A stretch of DNA of 64,000 nt from Methylobacter psychrophilus (GCF_025583945.1 NZ_JAOEGU010000012.1:39003-103002); one strand, 5' to 3'. Numbered from the stretch's first letter, positions 50,079 to 59,279 are shown. A program made the numbers and translations. The notes: a model not told the origin generated them from the letters alone.

Positions 50079-51821
50079 GTGTCGTACGATTCAACAACAA
50101 TAGCTAATGTACTTGGAAAACTTAACAAATCATATTTTTTACCTGATATACAACGTCCATTTGTTTGGGATACCGATCAAATTACTCGTCTATTTGATTC
50201 ATTGATGCAGAATTATCCGATCAGTTCTTTCTTATTTTGGGATGTGAATGAAAAAAATACAGAAGAGCGAGAAATCTATAAATTTATAATAGATTTTAGG
50301 TGTGGCGAAAATCAAGATGAAAAAATAGATTTGCTAAAAAATGACAATATAACTTTAGTTATGGATGGGCAGCAGCGACTAACCTCACTGATGATCGGTT
50401 TAATAGGATCCTATTCAGATCGCCCAAAGAATCAGCGTAAAAACCCAAATGGTCCGATTAAAAAGGCACTTTACCTGGATTTACTTAAAGATCCATCGGC
50501 AGAAATGGAAGATGACGATAACCCTAAACAGACTCGCTACGGATTTGATTTTTTTGAAACCCCACCTTCACGTTATAGTTCTACTAAATTTTGGTTTAAG
50601 GTAAGTGATATTCTTGATTGCAATAAAGATACATATCGAAAACGTCGGCATGCTTTAGTTGAGCAAGCAGGATTACTATCAAAAGAACAACTAGATGTTT
50701 TTGAAACTAATTTTGAAAAACTTTATGACGTTATTTGTCAAGATAAGTCAATCTCTTATTACACAGAAACAAGCCCATCTTATGACAAGGTTGTTGAAAT
50801 TTTCATTCGGGCAAATGATGGCGGCACAAAGCTCAGTAAGTCAGATATATTAATGTCAATGCTTACCAAGAACTGGACTACAAATGCACGGGATGAAATA
50901 AATAATTTGGTTCTATATTTGAATTCAGAGCTTGAAAGTAAAAATGATGTTAATCGAGATTTTATTTTAAGAACAAGTTTAGTGTTCTGTTTAAAAACAG
51001 ATTTTTCATTAAAGACTCAAAATTTTACCCAAAAAAATATCAAATTAATTGAAGCTAATTGGCTAAATATAAAAAATGCATTAGAGCTCTCATTTAGAAC
51101 AGTAAATTTTTTTGGAATAGACAAGCGTAATTTGACGAGTGTAAATGCGATTATGGTAATAGCCTATTATTTTTACGGACTGCCTAATCTTGATCATGCA
51201 AAAAAAATGGCAATTGACCCTGAAAATCAAAAATTAATTAGGCAATGGTTGGGTAGCGCACTTCTTAACGGTATTTTTACTGGTCAAGCTGCAAATACTA
51301 TTGGTATGGCAAAACGAGTAATTGACGATGAAATAGGCTCGTCTAATTATTTTCCTGCAAAATCATTAGTCACTAAAATGACTTTGAGGGGTCGTCTAGT
51401 CTTAGAGTATGACAATGTTGCCATAGGGAAATTTATGGATATCAGTTACAGCAAAAAACTTGGTTTTGTAGCATTATCAACCCTTTATGATAATAACAAT
51501 TGGGCAAATGACCATTATCAAAAAGTTAGTCTTTTTCCGAAAAAATTATTTGACAATGAAAAGTTGCTCAGTCTGGGTGTTTCTGAAAATGAAATAGACT
51601 TACATATAAGTCGTATGCCTAATTTATTACTACTATCGCGGGATGAGATCATCGAAAAAGAAGAAATGGATTTTAGTATATGGATTCAATCACGCAATGA
51701 TAATTTTTTCGATCAGCATTTACTTCCCAAAGACATGGCTTTATACAGGCCAGAAAAATTTTTGGGATTCATTAAACATAGAGAAGAACGGATTGAAAAT
51801 CGGTTAAAGTCATTGTTTTAA
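50079..51821 (+). CDS. DUF262/GmrSD-like defence protein
   Basis: A 580-residue protein. The N-terminal DUF262 (ParB-like nucleotide hydrolase) domain has DIQRPFVWDTDQI and the signature MDGQQRLTS at about residues 95-103. The C-terminal region has ANDHYQKVSLFP near residue 482 and a closing NLLLLSRDEIIEKEEM plus HLLPKDMALYRPEKFLGFI, which look like a divergent DUF1524 HNH-type nuclease. Such proteins restrict modified phage DNA. It starts at GTG (AAGGAAGATATA upstream). The HNH motif is atypical, so cleavage activity is uncertain. Confidence 0.75.
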   Translation: MSYDSTTIANVLGKLNKSYFLPDIQRPFVWDTDQITRLFDSLMQNYPISSFLFWDVNEKNTEEREIYKFIIDFRCGENQDEKIDLLKNDNITLVMDGQQRLTSLMIGLIGSYSDRPKNQRKNPNGPIKKALYLDLLKDPSAEMEDDDNPKQTRYGFDFFETPPSRYSSTKFWFKVSDILDCNKDTYRKRRHALVEQAGLLSKEQLDVFETNFEKLYDVICQDKSISYYTETSPSYDKVVEIFIRANDGGTKLSKSDILMSMLTKNWTTNARDEINNLVLYLNSELESKNDVNRDFILRTSLVFCLKTDFSLKTQNFTQKNIKLIEANWLNIKNALELSFRTVNFFGIDKRNLTSVNAIMVIAYYFYGLPNLDHAKKMAIDPENQKLIRQWLGSALLNGIFTGQAANTIGMAKRVIDDEIGSSNYFPAKSLVTKMTLRGRLVLEYDNVAIGKFMDISYSKKLGFVALSTLYDNNNWANDHYQKVSLFPKKLFDNEKLLSLGVSENEIDLHISRMPNLLLLSRDEIIEKEEMDFSIWIQSRNDNFFDQHLLPKDMALYRPEKFLGFIKHREERIENRLKSLF

Positions 51822-51889
51822 TTGGCAATGGCTATAACTATGTAAAACAGATAGTTCTGCTTATAACTATACATTTTCAGATAAATAAT

Positions 51890-51980
51890 TCCTATGCCAA
51901 CAGATACCATCCCTTGAATGAATGGTATCTGTTGAAGATTTAAACGACGTTTCATGGAAATTTAATTTCTGAAAAACTAT
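51890..51980. repeat. Dispersed repeat with hairpin (copy 2, inverted)
   Basis: AACAGATACCAT (51899-51910) pairs with ATGGTATCTGTT (51922-51933). About 20 bases on comes GGAAATTTAATTTCTG, the reverse complement of the flank of the repeat at 18610-18692. The two copies are thus the same element in opposite orientation, one in core DNA and one in the island, with about 85% identity by eye in the shared blocks. Confidence 0.6.
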
Positions 51981-52066
51981 AGCTAAAATATTCTTAATCT
52001 AATTATCTTTTGTTTACAAAAAGTCACCTATAAATTTCCTAATTTCAAATAACTGGAGAAAACCGC

Positions 52067-52381
52067 ATGAATACAGCAGATTCAAATATTGAACAGCCAG
52101 GTAGAACGTTCTTGAAATCGACCTCACACGTTAGGGTTTTGGTTAGTCGAGGTAATTATCTTCGGTCAGTCGCGGTAGGCTTGCAATTCGGAGTGATTCA
52201 CTTTCCTGGTGAGATTATTTCCGTAGTTGTATGGCCTTTATTTACAAACATAATAGGCTCTCTTTATATGGCAATAAGCAATCTGACTTTCGTAACTAGA
52301 GCTGCAATTGAGGCTATCTATGTAGGGTTTACTGGTCACCTTGATGCAACTGATGAGCCTATCGAGTATGAAGATGAATAA
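52067..52381 (+). CDS. Small membrane-associated protein, unknown
   Basis: A 104-residue protein with a hydrophobic middle (VIHFPGEIISVVVWPLF, then IIGSLYMAISNL) and an acidic C-terminal tail (DATDEPIEYEDE). A GGAGAAAACC site precedes the ATG. I do not recognise a family. It could be a membrane effector or inhibitor, but nothing beyond the hydrophobicity supports this. Confidence 0.45.
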   Translation: MNTADSNIEQPGRTFLKSTSHVRVLVSRGNYLRSVAVGLQFGVIHFPGEIISVVVWPLFTNIIGSLYMAISNLTFVTRAAIEAIYVGFTGHLDATDEPIEYEDE

Positions 52382-52587
52382 CATTCACGCATTGTATTGG
52401 TAAGAAATATTTTTAGTTAAACAAATTCAGTGACTTTCGATTATGGTGAAACATCTAAGCAGTAACCAGAACGCTTTCATGGTGTATCTTAGCGCTGTAA
52501 TTGCGTAACTCAAAGGGTGGCCTATGCCACCTTCTTTTTAAATTGGCTAGCAATTTTAGACGCTAAGCATTTATTATGGAATAAAAC

Positions 52588-53316
52588 ATGTTACCTAAGC
52601 ACGGAAAATTACAATGTAGAGAATGTTACACATCTATGGATAACGAATTAATCCAACCACATCCTGAGTGGAGAATGATTAACGACCCTGGAGCATGGGG
52701 GGGTGATATCCCTGAATATTTAGTACTCGGTTTTTCAAAAGGCGCAACGCAAGCAGGTATATATAAAAAAGGTAAATTTGAGGATATAGCCTTTGCAGGA
52801 ATGCGGCCAAGATTAACACAAGCATTACAAGCTTTAGGTGCCTTAAAGGTTCATGAAACAGCAGACGAAAAGATCAATGACCCTAATTCTAATATAGGAT
52901 TCGGCTCATTAATTCGTTGCAGTGTATCTCGCATAGATAAAAAAACCTCCGATAAGACAGGAAAAGATGTATATGCTTGCACTGGACCTTTAATTACAAA
53001 GTCTTTTAAAGAGATACCACACATAATTAAAAAATGTTCCAATAAGTACCTAACTAGCATTCCTACTTCTGTAAAAGTTGTATTCTTCTTAGGAAATACT
53101 GATTCATATGTGCAAAGTTGCCAATCACTTATTAAGGAACTATTCCCTAGAGATTTCATGGCAATAAACCCCATGGCTGTTAAAGCTGATAATCGTTTAT
53201 GGATACATTTAGCTCATCCATCAGGCTTAAATGGACACTTTAAAACGTGGCTAACTGCAAATACAGGGTCAGGATTAAAGCGCATTCACGCAATAGATGC
53301 CATGAAAAATATTTAG
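52588..53316 (+). CDS. Hypothetical protein with uracil-DNA-glycosylase-like motifs
   Basis: A 242-residue protein. It opens with a cysteine pair (CRECYTS), then EYLVLGFSKGATQAG (place of the glycosylase catalytic loop), a central strand VVFFLGNTDSYV, and near the end LAHPSGLNGHF, which resembles the HPS motif of uracil-DNA glycosylases. The fit is partial and other catalytic residues are not obvious. A DNA base-recognition or defence role is possible; I give it only as a suggestion. Confidence 0.45.
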   Translation: MLPKHGKLQCRECYTSMDNELIQPHPEWRMINDPGAWGGDIPEYLVLGFSKGATQAGIYKKGKFEDIAFAGMRPRLTQALQALGALKVHETADEKINDPNSNIGFGSLIRCSVSRIDKKTSDKTGKDVYACTGPLITKSFKEIPHIIKKCSNKYLTSIPTSVKVVFFLGNTDSYVQSCQSLIKELFPRDFMAINPMAVKADNRLWIHLAHPSGLNGHFKTWLTANTGSGLKRIHAIDAMKNI

Positions 53317-53754
53317 AGTAATCAATTAAATTCGTTCGAAAAATGCATGCCAGATGGTGCGCAAAAAACCGCGCACCAATCATTCGTAAAAGTTATCAGC
53401 AATATTACATAGTTTGCGCAACTATTATTTATTGTACTCTGACGGTCTTTGAATGACAGTTTTAGAGTCGTATCTGCTGTTTAGTGGAAGCATATATGGA
53501 TCTCTTCTTGGCATATTGTCGAACTTTATTCTGCTTTATTCATCGCCCTAAAGCGGCCATTCGCGTCCGGCGGCTTCTGGCCGATTTTTGCCCTTCGCAA
53601 TCGATCGCAACAAGCGTTCGCTATAGGTTAGCCTAAGCAACCAGTTACGTTTTGCGATCAGTTTGTGCGTGGTAATTACACAAGCATTTTCTGAAAATAC
53701 CTGTTTCAACACTACATTTAAATCCCCCCCAATATTCTTGGGCGTTGATCAGTT
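53317..53754. other. Gap between oppositely oriented island blocks
   Basis: About 440 bp between convergent genes. It includes CGGCCATTCGCG and related sequence near 53550, reminiscent of degenerate intergenic repeats. No gene, strong hairpin or promoter pair was found. Confidence 0.4.
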
Positions 53755-53958
53755 TTAACTTCGTTTCTTCTCAGAACTCGGCCTTAATGCTGTGCCTATC
53801 GCACTCCGTATCAGTGCATCTACCTCGGCCGCACTTGGCAATTCATCAGGCATGGCACATCCTTGTGATTTGCAAAGTATCTCGATAAATTCGGCAATAC
53901 CGTCATTAGCGCTTGCAGCCTTGCCTTCCAACTTGGACACTCTTGATTTAACGCTCAC
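53755..53958 (-). CDS. Small helical phage-type protein
   Basis: A 67-residue protein (SVKSRVSKLEGKAASAND, then PSAAEVDALIRSAIG) with helical character. Its start overlaps the stop of the DUF5681 gene (ATGA), so they are co-translated. Genes like this accompany DUF5681 in phage-derived islands; the function is unknown. Confidence 0.55.
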   Translation of the reverse strand: MSVKSRVSKLEGKAASANDGIAEFIEILCKSQGCAMPDELPSAAEVDALIRSAIGTALRPSSEKKRS

Positions 53959-54350
53959 CTTAACCCCTCCAATTTCTCAATTCGCTTGGTCAAATCATCA
54001 ATCTCAACGATCTTGGACTGACTAGACAATGCATTTATTAATTGACTACCAATATCTGGTGCTATCTTACCTGTCACTATGGACCTGATGATTTCGTTGC
54101 CTTGATCAGCAAGCGTCTCTTTAACGGGCAAGTGTACCGCCAAGACTTCTGGCTTCAATGCAGGCACGCACCTGTTCAGTAATGTTGCTGCTGCTTGTGT
54201 ATCGCCAGATAAAGCCGCATCAATCAAGCTTTCGATGATTTCTGGCATGGCTTCACTAATCGCCTTCCTGAGCATCAGTGGTGCGGTTTTATTTTTCGGT
54301 CGACCTTTCGGATTGCCAGACTTTCCGGGGGTGAATTTTGATTCTGCCAT
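53955..54350 (-). CDS. DUF5681 domain protein
   Basis: A 131-residue protein beginning with FTPGKSGNPKGRPKNK, the DUF5681 signature common in prophages and islands. A helical remainder ends in a coiled coil (IVEIDDLTKRIEKLEGL). The function is unknown; it is often near terminase or DNA-modification genes. Confidence 0.8.
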   Translation of the reverse strand: MAESKFTPGKSGNPKGRPKNKTAPLMLRKAISEAMPEIIESLIDAALSGDTQAAATLLNRCVPALKPEVLAVHLPVKETLADQGNEIIRSIVTGKIAPDIGSQLINALSSQSKIVEIDDLTKRIEKLEGLR

Positions 54351-54540
54351 GCCTGTTTACTCCTGTTAATAACAGGTTTTAACCCATATATTAAACCTTA
54401 TGGACAAGGTTGAACTACTAATAAATCCTTGTCATTTAGCTAAAGTCAGAATGGGTGAATTACTCATTCACCCGTCCCTGCATGTTCCGCCTCCCAGATA
54501 ATTACACATAGCCAAAACGCGGATATTGTGACTACGGAAT

Positions 54541-55608
54541 TTAAACTTTTGATGGCGAACGGATGCAGATTTCACCGTACTTCCGAAATTCGTTTTCAAA
54601 CTTCGCTTTTTCGCAGCCTTTGTAAAAAAATGTCTGCCCTTGCCGCGTTGCCATCACGGCATCGCCATTCTCGAACGCAATTCGGCCTTTGGTAAAACAA
54701 ACACTGTCACACATTTTCAATAAGCGGTGGAACCAGAGAGTGTCGGATGAGTTGTTGGTGAGTACAATCCATTGGTGCGCATTGGATTCCAGTAGTTTGT
54801 CTACGAATAAATAAGTGTCGGGGGAGGAATATGGCGGGTTCAACCAGATGTTACCAGCCCAGTCATAATCCAAGCCATTATCATTTTTCGTGTAATAAGT
54901 CGTTGCTTGAACGACCTTTTGCGCGGTGTCAGATGATGCTGGATCAAGGTCTATCTGCCCCATTGTTAGCCTTGCTGCCTCAATAAATCTTTCCGGCGTG
55001 TACCACTCGTTTTCACCAGAATTATTACTAACATGCGTATTGCCAGACTTTACAGCTTTGTAGGCTTCGTAAATACTCACTTCGCCAGATAAAACCTGTT
55101 CTTTTATTTCTACCGTGGCGTCCTTCCAAACCCTATCAGCCATAGCTACTTTGCCCGTACTCCAGCCTAATTCGTTGGCTATGGTGTCGCGGGTGTTATG
55201 CTTTGGAGCGGCGTTGTCAACTATTGACAGCTCCGCTATTTTGTCACCTATTTTGTCACCGCCGTTTTCAGCATGTTTAACCTTACCAACCTCTAGCAAT
55301 ATCTCTTTCTTTGACTGCATTAGTTGATACTTCCAGCCGTCCGTTAAGTTTCTACGCCCGGCTTGGTTTTCGATCATCCACAATTTAGCGGACAAACTAT
55401 CAGCAAAGTCTTTTTTTACAGTACTGAACGGCAATCCATGTTTGGTGCAAATTTCGTAGCGGTTATGTCCGTCCACCAGTGTGTTGTTAAAAACCACCAG
55501 CGGCTCTCTGCATCCGTCAGCAAGGATATTTTTCTCAAGCTGGTTGTATTCCTCCTGTGACAAGGGGGGTATCAGTGCTTTAAATTCTGAGTTGATTAAG
55601 ATTTTCAT
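54541..55608 (-). CDS. ParB-like / phage-type Dam methyltransferase
   Basis: A 355-residue protein. The N-terminal ParB-like region (LEKNILADGCREPLVVFNNT, VDGHNRYEIC) and a helix-turn-helix region near residue 145 precede a Dam-type adenine methyltransferase of phage kind (GENEWYTPERFIEAAR, LDPASSDTAQ, catalytic LNPPYSS near 255). It probably methylates element DNA against restriction. It lies in the right-arm minus-strand block, about 65 bp from the single-stranded DNA-binding gene. Confidence 0.85.
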   Translation of the reverse strand: MKILINSEFKALIPPLSQEEYNQLEKNILADGCREPLVVFNNTLVDGHNRYEICTKHGLPFSTVKKDFADSLSAKLWMIENQAGRRNLTDGWKYQLMQSKKEILLEVGKVKHAENGGDKIGDKIAELSIVDNAAPKHNTRDTIANELGWSTGKVAMADRVWKDATVEIKEQVLSGEVSIYEAYKAVKSGNTHVSNNSGENEWYTPERFIEAARLTMGQIDLDPASSDTAQKVVQATTYYTKNDNGLDYDWAGNIWLNPPYSSPDTYLFVDKLLESNAHQWIVLTNNSSDTLWFHRLLKMCDSVCFTKGRIAFENGDAVMATRQGQTFFYKGCEKAKFENEFRKYGEICIRSPSKV

Positions 55609-55674
55609 TTTCGCGATTCCTGTTGCGTCTCTCGACGGGTAGTTGTTACCGCATTGCCGTTTATGTCGATGATT

Positions 55675-56064
55675 TCAAAAATTAATTTTGTCGTCATAAG
55701 GGTGCGGATTATTGCCGGTGGCAGGATTACCCGCTGCATCCGGTTTCGGTGTCGACTTACGTTTCTTTATGTCGTAGGGCGACAAGCTATTGTTTGTGAC
55801 GATAGAAAGCCCGTGCTTGGTCTCTCCGGTATTTTTATCAATCCATTCGGTAGGCTTTAGGCTGCCAATGACCGCCAAACTATCACCCTTCTGTAATCTG
55901 GCTATCTTTTCGGCTGTATCGGCAAATGCAATACCCGAGATAATGGTGGGTTGATCTTCACCCGTCGCCACTGCTAACAAAAACTGAGTAAAGTGATTAC
56001 CCGTTTTTCCAGTTCGTAGTTCGGGTGTCTTGATGAGTTTCCCAGCTATTAATGCGTCAATCAT
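55675..56064 (-). CDS. Phage/plasmid-type single-stranded DNA-binding protein
   Basis: A 129-residue OB-fold protein (MIDALIAGKLIKTPELRTGK, then FTQFLLAVATG and RLQKGDSLAVIGSLKPTEW) with a disordered proline/asparagine tail ending PYDDKINF. The ATG at 56064 is preferred over the longer frame because it overlaps the upstream stop (ATGA). It would support element replication with the primase-helicase. Confidence 0.8.
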   Translation of the reverse strand: MIDALIAGKLIKTPELRTGKTGNHFTQFLLAVATGEDQPTIISGIAFADTAEKIARLQKGDSLAVIGSLKPTEWIDKNTGETKHGLSIVTNNSLSPYDIKKRKSTPKPDAAGNPATGNNPHPYDDKINF

Positions 56065-56519
56065 GGTGTAATTCCCCTTGGTGGATTCATACGCCGTAAC
56101 CATTCAGCATGTTCTGGACTGTTTGCCACAACTTCGATGGGTTTTCCGTTTGGCGTAAAACAAGTGACTATTAGTGCATCATCGTTAACGACATAATCTT
56201 TATATTCGATTGCAGCATTAAATTTGGTGCATTGGTGTAGGGTTTCGCTCCATAAGCTGTAAAAATTATTGTCCACGCCAACGAGACAATTGCCAGCTCC
56301 ACGGCCGTGCTGGTTGTGGCATTTAAAATTTAAACATCTTCCGCAACTGACAACGGCGTTGTTATTTTCAGCTTTTAACTCGCTAACGATCTCGGCTTTG
56401 TGCGACTTTAAAAACTCCCGCTGGTTTGTTGTTAATTGACTGCTGGGCGTGATTTCAAAACCATCGCCACAAAGAGAAACATCAAAGCCAGCGTTTTTGA
56501 TTTTTGAAAGCGAAGTCAT
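56061..56519 (-). CDS. Island protein with TubC-like N-terminal domain
   Basis: A 152-residue protein. The first 50 residues (GFDVSLCGDGFEITPSSQLT, QREFLKSHKAEIVSEL) match the TubC-type docking-like N terminus seen in many primase-associated island proteins. A cysteine-rich middle (CGRCLNFKCHNQHGRGAGNC) could bind zinc. It overlaps both the single-stranded DNA-binding gene and lies one base from the primase gene, so it is probably part of the replication module. Confidence 0.65.
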   Translation of the reverse strand: MTSLSKIKNAGFDVSLCGDGFEITPSSQLTTNQREFLKSHKAEIVSELKAENNNAVVSCGRCLNFKCHNQHGRGAGNCLVGVDNNFYSLWSETLHQCTKFNAAIEYKDYVVNDDALIVTCFTPNGKPIEVVANSPEHAEWLRRMNPPRGITP

Positions 56520-58162
56520 TAGAAAATCTCCGTATCATCATTGATGATATTTCTTTTTTTTACAAACGAGTTTATGCCATCACTATCATCACTTCCATCA
56601 CTGGCGCGGGTTTGCTTCATCACTCTTTCATCACCTTTTAACATTTCTTCATCACAAAAAAACTTATTAGTGATGGGCGTTGCGTGTTTAAAGTGATTGT
56701 CTTTTCTGATTTGAAGTCCCTGAATCCGCTTCCCTTTGTTGTTGGGTGGAAGCCCTGTTACAATTATTTTAACTTGTTCGCAAACGTCTAAAATGTGACT
56801 GCTAAACCGCTGTAAGGCGACCGGATGTATATTGTTGTCCTCGCACCATAACTCATAGTTCGGGTATAGTTTTTCATTCCTAGCAGAGCTGATTTCATTG
56901 TCATTTTTCTTGCGTTTCATGCTGCCGCCCACATAATGCAAAAAATCAGGATTGATGATTAAGTTGCTATCAATCCACGCCGCTATTTTATTAGTTTCGA
57001 CTAGGTGTTCGCGTTGTACCTGGGTAAGTTCGCCATTGATGCCGCCGATGGCTTTATTAACTTCTTCAGCAGTCATTTTCATTACCCAATTAAGCAGCCC
57101 CGCCAGTTCGTTGTGCATTGCCTTTTCGATGCCACCTTCGGCCTTCCACTTCGCTTTATCCGCATCAGTGACTTTATAATTGAAGTTGACTGGCATCCTG
57201 CGCCGTATCAGGCCACTGGTATAATCGGCGCTCTGGATCGCTTCATTTGATGCAATCACAACGACACCGTCAAATTCGAAACTGCCGGATTGCTGGACAT
57301 TTTTCTTTTCTAGGCGCACTGGATCACCGCCGGTGATGGCTTTTAAAACCGAAACTTCGCCACCATAGCGGCTTGAATCGTTAATGATCGCCAAGCGTTT
57401 TCCATAGAGTGATGCTGCTTCGAAATGGTTGGTTTCAAGGTTCTTTAGATCGGTAACTGTGTGGTTTTTCTTGCCTATAAATGAAACTAACAAGCGTACC
57501 AGGGTGCTTTTACCTGTGCCGCCAGCACCAATCAACTCCAGAAATTTCTGAACATCCCCGCCAATCAATGCCATTTTGAAAAATGCACGGATGATATTTA
57601 CAGCTTCAAGATCATGGCCGCTCGCAAGCCAGAGCCAGCGTTTAATAACGTCAATTCTTGCATCTTTATCGTAGGCATAAGGAAGCTGCCAATTAAAACG
57701 GTGTGTTGGTTGATAATCTACTAACGTCATGGTTCTGGTGTCGAGTACACCATTAAGCATCGGTAATAAGTGGTTCGTACTACTCCATTCGTCAAGCAAA
57801 AGATAAATACTCAAAAATGATTTTATATTGTTCAGCTTGCACAAGGCATAACCTTCCGATAACTTCGCGTCCAATGACGGCATAATTCTTTGTAATATTT
57901 TTTTTTCGGATGTAACAGTCCATAGGCCGTTTTTTTGTGTATACCATTCATTATTTACTTCGTCGAACAAAAGGGAGTCGGTGAAAATGTTCGCTATTTT
58001 TTTAGCTAAAATGGATTCTTTGTCATGATTTTCTTCATCACTTTTTTGATTTAGTGATGAAGGAGTGATATCTGCAGGCCGCGTCAGTGATGGTGGTGAT
58101 GGAAGTGATGAAGATTTTTTAGCTGCCACAATTTCATCATCGTCAATTTTGTCAGGCAACAT
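56519..58162 (-). CDS. D5/P4-type primase-helicase
   Basis: A 547-residue superfamily 3 helicase. The D5 N-terminal region (MLNGVLDTRTMTLVDYQPTH) is followed by Walker A LIGAGGTGKSTLVR near residue 213, Walker B/motif C with LAIINDSSRYGG and VVVIASNEAIQS, and a C-terminal winged helix. It drives island replication. The ATG at 58162 has a strong AAAGGGGGC site and overlaps the preceding gene by 11 bases; a longer frame to 58282 is likely non-coding. Confidence 0.85.
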   Translation of the reverse strand: MLPDKIDDDEIVAAKKSSSLPSPPSLTRPADITPSSLNQKSDEENHDKESILAKKIANIFTDSLLFDEVNNEWYTQKNGLWTVTSEKKILQRIMPSLDAKLSEGYALCKLNNIKSFLSIYLLLDEWSSTNHLLPMLNGVLDTRTMTLVDYQPTHRFNWQLPYAYDKDARIDVIKRWLWLASGHDLEAVNIIRAFFKMALIGGDVQKFLELIGAGGTGKSTLVRLLVSFIGKKNHTVTDLKNLETNHFEAASLYGKRLAIINDSSRYGGEVSVLKAITGGDPVRLEKKNVQQSGSFEFDGVVVIASNEAIQSADYTSGLIRRRMPVNFNYKVTDADKAKWKAEGGIEKAMHNELAGLLNWVMKMTAEEVNKAIGGINGELTQVQREHLVETNKIAAWIDSNLIINPDFLHYVGGSMKRKKNDNEISSARNEKLYPNYELWCEDNNIHPVALQRFSSHILDVCEQVKIIVTGLPPNNKGKRIQGLQIRKDNHFKHATPITNKFFCDEEMLKGDERVMKQTRASDGSDDSDGINSFVKKRNIINDDTEIF

Positions 58163-58577
58163 TTTTAGCCCCCTTTTTCCCGGGGTATATCTGCAAACAT
58201 TCGCGAATCTGCACAAAAATTTGAGTTTTGGTGTCAAAATAATGGCTATCAGAGTCGTGATCGACAAACAATGGCTGCACACACACGTTTAAAGCACCGG
58301 CTATTTTTAGACATCGGACCAAATCTATCACGAGTGATTCAGGCGCGGCTTTTTCCCACTCAACGAGACAGAGACAGCCGCTGACTGGCCATTTCAGGCG
58401 ATGGGGTTCCATATCAGGCGTTAATACGAGTGCTGAAAAGTTGGCATACTTTTGCCAAATTTTCGCATTTTCCCATGCGTTGGCACCGACTTCGATAAAA
58501 ACTAATGCGGGGGGATTTTTAAAGCGCATGCGCTCTGCGAGTTGTTTTCCGTAAGCGGGATATCGTGGAGTTTTCAT
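58152..58577 (-). CDS. Hypothetical replication-module protein
   Basis: A 141-residue protein (RYPAYGKQLAERMRFKNPPA, ALVLTPDMEPHRLKWPVSGC) whose fold looks like a small alpha/beta domain. It is unknown to me but is commonly placed just before D5-type primases in such islands. It starts at an ATG that overlaps the stop of a small ORF upstream and ends inside the primase start. Confidence 0.55.
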   Translation of the reverse strand: MKTPRYPAYGKQLAERMRFKNPPALVFIEVGANAWENAKIWQKYANFSALVLTPDMEPHRLKWPVSGCLCLVEWEKAAPESLVIDLVRCLKIAGALNVCVQPLFVDHDSDSHYFDTKTQIFVQIRECLQIYPGKKGAKNVA

Positions 58578-58735
58578 TTCGATAATCCTTTGGCCGCGTC
58601 CGTATCTTGTAATTCATCTGCCACACGGGTTAAACTCTCACCCGAGGGAACATCAACAGAATCGATGAATCGTAAAAAGCTCGGCCTAAGTGGGGTTAGG
58701 TTGGATTTTTCACGCGCGGTTGTGGCTTTTTTCAA
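58574..58735 (-). CDS. Small ORF between alpA and the next gene
   Basis: A 53-codon ORF starting at TTG 58735, overlapping the alpA end. It reads MKKATTAREKSNLTPLRPSF then LRFIDSVDVPSGESLTRVAD and ends at a TGA sharing ATGA with the next start. The stop/start overlaps on both sides and the amphipathic end suggest a real small gene. The TTG start has only a weak ribosome site. Confidence 0.5.
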   Translation of the reverse strand: MKKATTAREKSNLTPLRPSFLRFIDSVDVPSGESLTRVADELQDTDAAKGLSK

Positions 58736-58949
58736 TTATCCATATGTCGACTTCTCGTTCGAGAAATCCCATGGCACGTGTTGACAATGAAATTTTTTTA
58801 GGGAAGTCGTTGCGAGTGATCAGTGTATAGATGGTTGACCGACTGAGGCCGGTGCGTTTTATCACTTCCGGAAGCCGGATTATTCGATTTGGGGCGCTGT
58901 TGCTTTGTTTGATGTTCTTTGGGGCGCTGTTGCTTTGTTTGATGTTCAT
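58710..58949 (-). CDS. AlpA-family regulator with duplicated N terminus
   Basis: A 79-residue helix-turn-helix protein of the AlpA/excisionase type (IIRLPEVIKRTGLSRSTIYT, then FPKKISLSTRAMGFLERE). AlpA activates excision or integrase genes in P4-like elements. Its first 20 residues are a two-fold repeat (NIKQSNSAPK then NIKQSNSAPN) encoded by a tandem 30-bp duplication at 58890-58949. A GGAG site precedes ATG 58949. Confidence 0.85.
   Translation of the reverse strand: MNIKQSNSAPKNIKQSNSAPNRIIRLPEVIKRTGLSRSTIYTLITRNDFPKKISLSTRAMGFLEREVDIWIIEKSHNRA
58890..58949. repeat. Tandem 30-bp duplication in alpA
   Basis: Two adjacent 30-bp copies (58890-58919 and 58920-58949), identical except at the last bases. 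They encode the duplicated 10-residue N terminus of AlpA. Confidence 0.8.
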
Positions 58950-59279
58950 CGTAATCTCCGAATTGCGTCATCTCGACGTGGGGGAAATTTAAACTTTTGT
59001 GGATTTGGGATTCAATATAGCATAATTTATAATTTTGCAATGTTTTATTTTGTTTTTTTAATGCCAATAAGCGTTAATTAGAAATCAATATAAAACATAA
59101 TGCATTAAAATCAGTCGGTTGTGGTCGTTTTTTTCTCTTATGAAATAGTCAATAAATTAAATGTGTCGCTATATGTAGTGCAGTAGATGCAAATAATTAC
59201 TACATGTTGATACTCCTTTTTAGGCTTGTTCCTTTAATCGGCAACACTTGCGCTTATTGGCAGGCGTGAACGATAAAAA
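58950..59279. other. AT-rich gap between alpA and the integrase gene
   Basis: A 330-bp non-coding stretch, very AT-rich near 59010-59100. It should contain the promoter of the alpA-to-SSB block. No confident promoter pair, hairpin or ORF was found. Confidence 0.4.
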
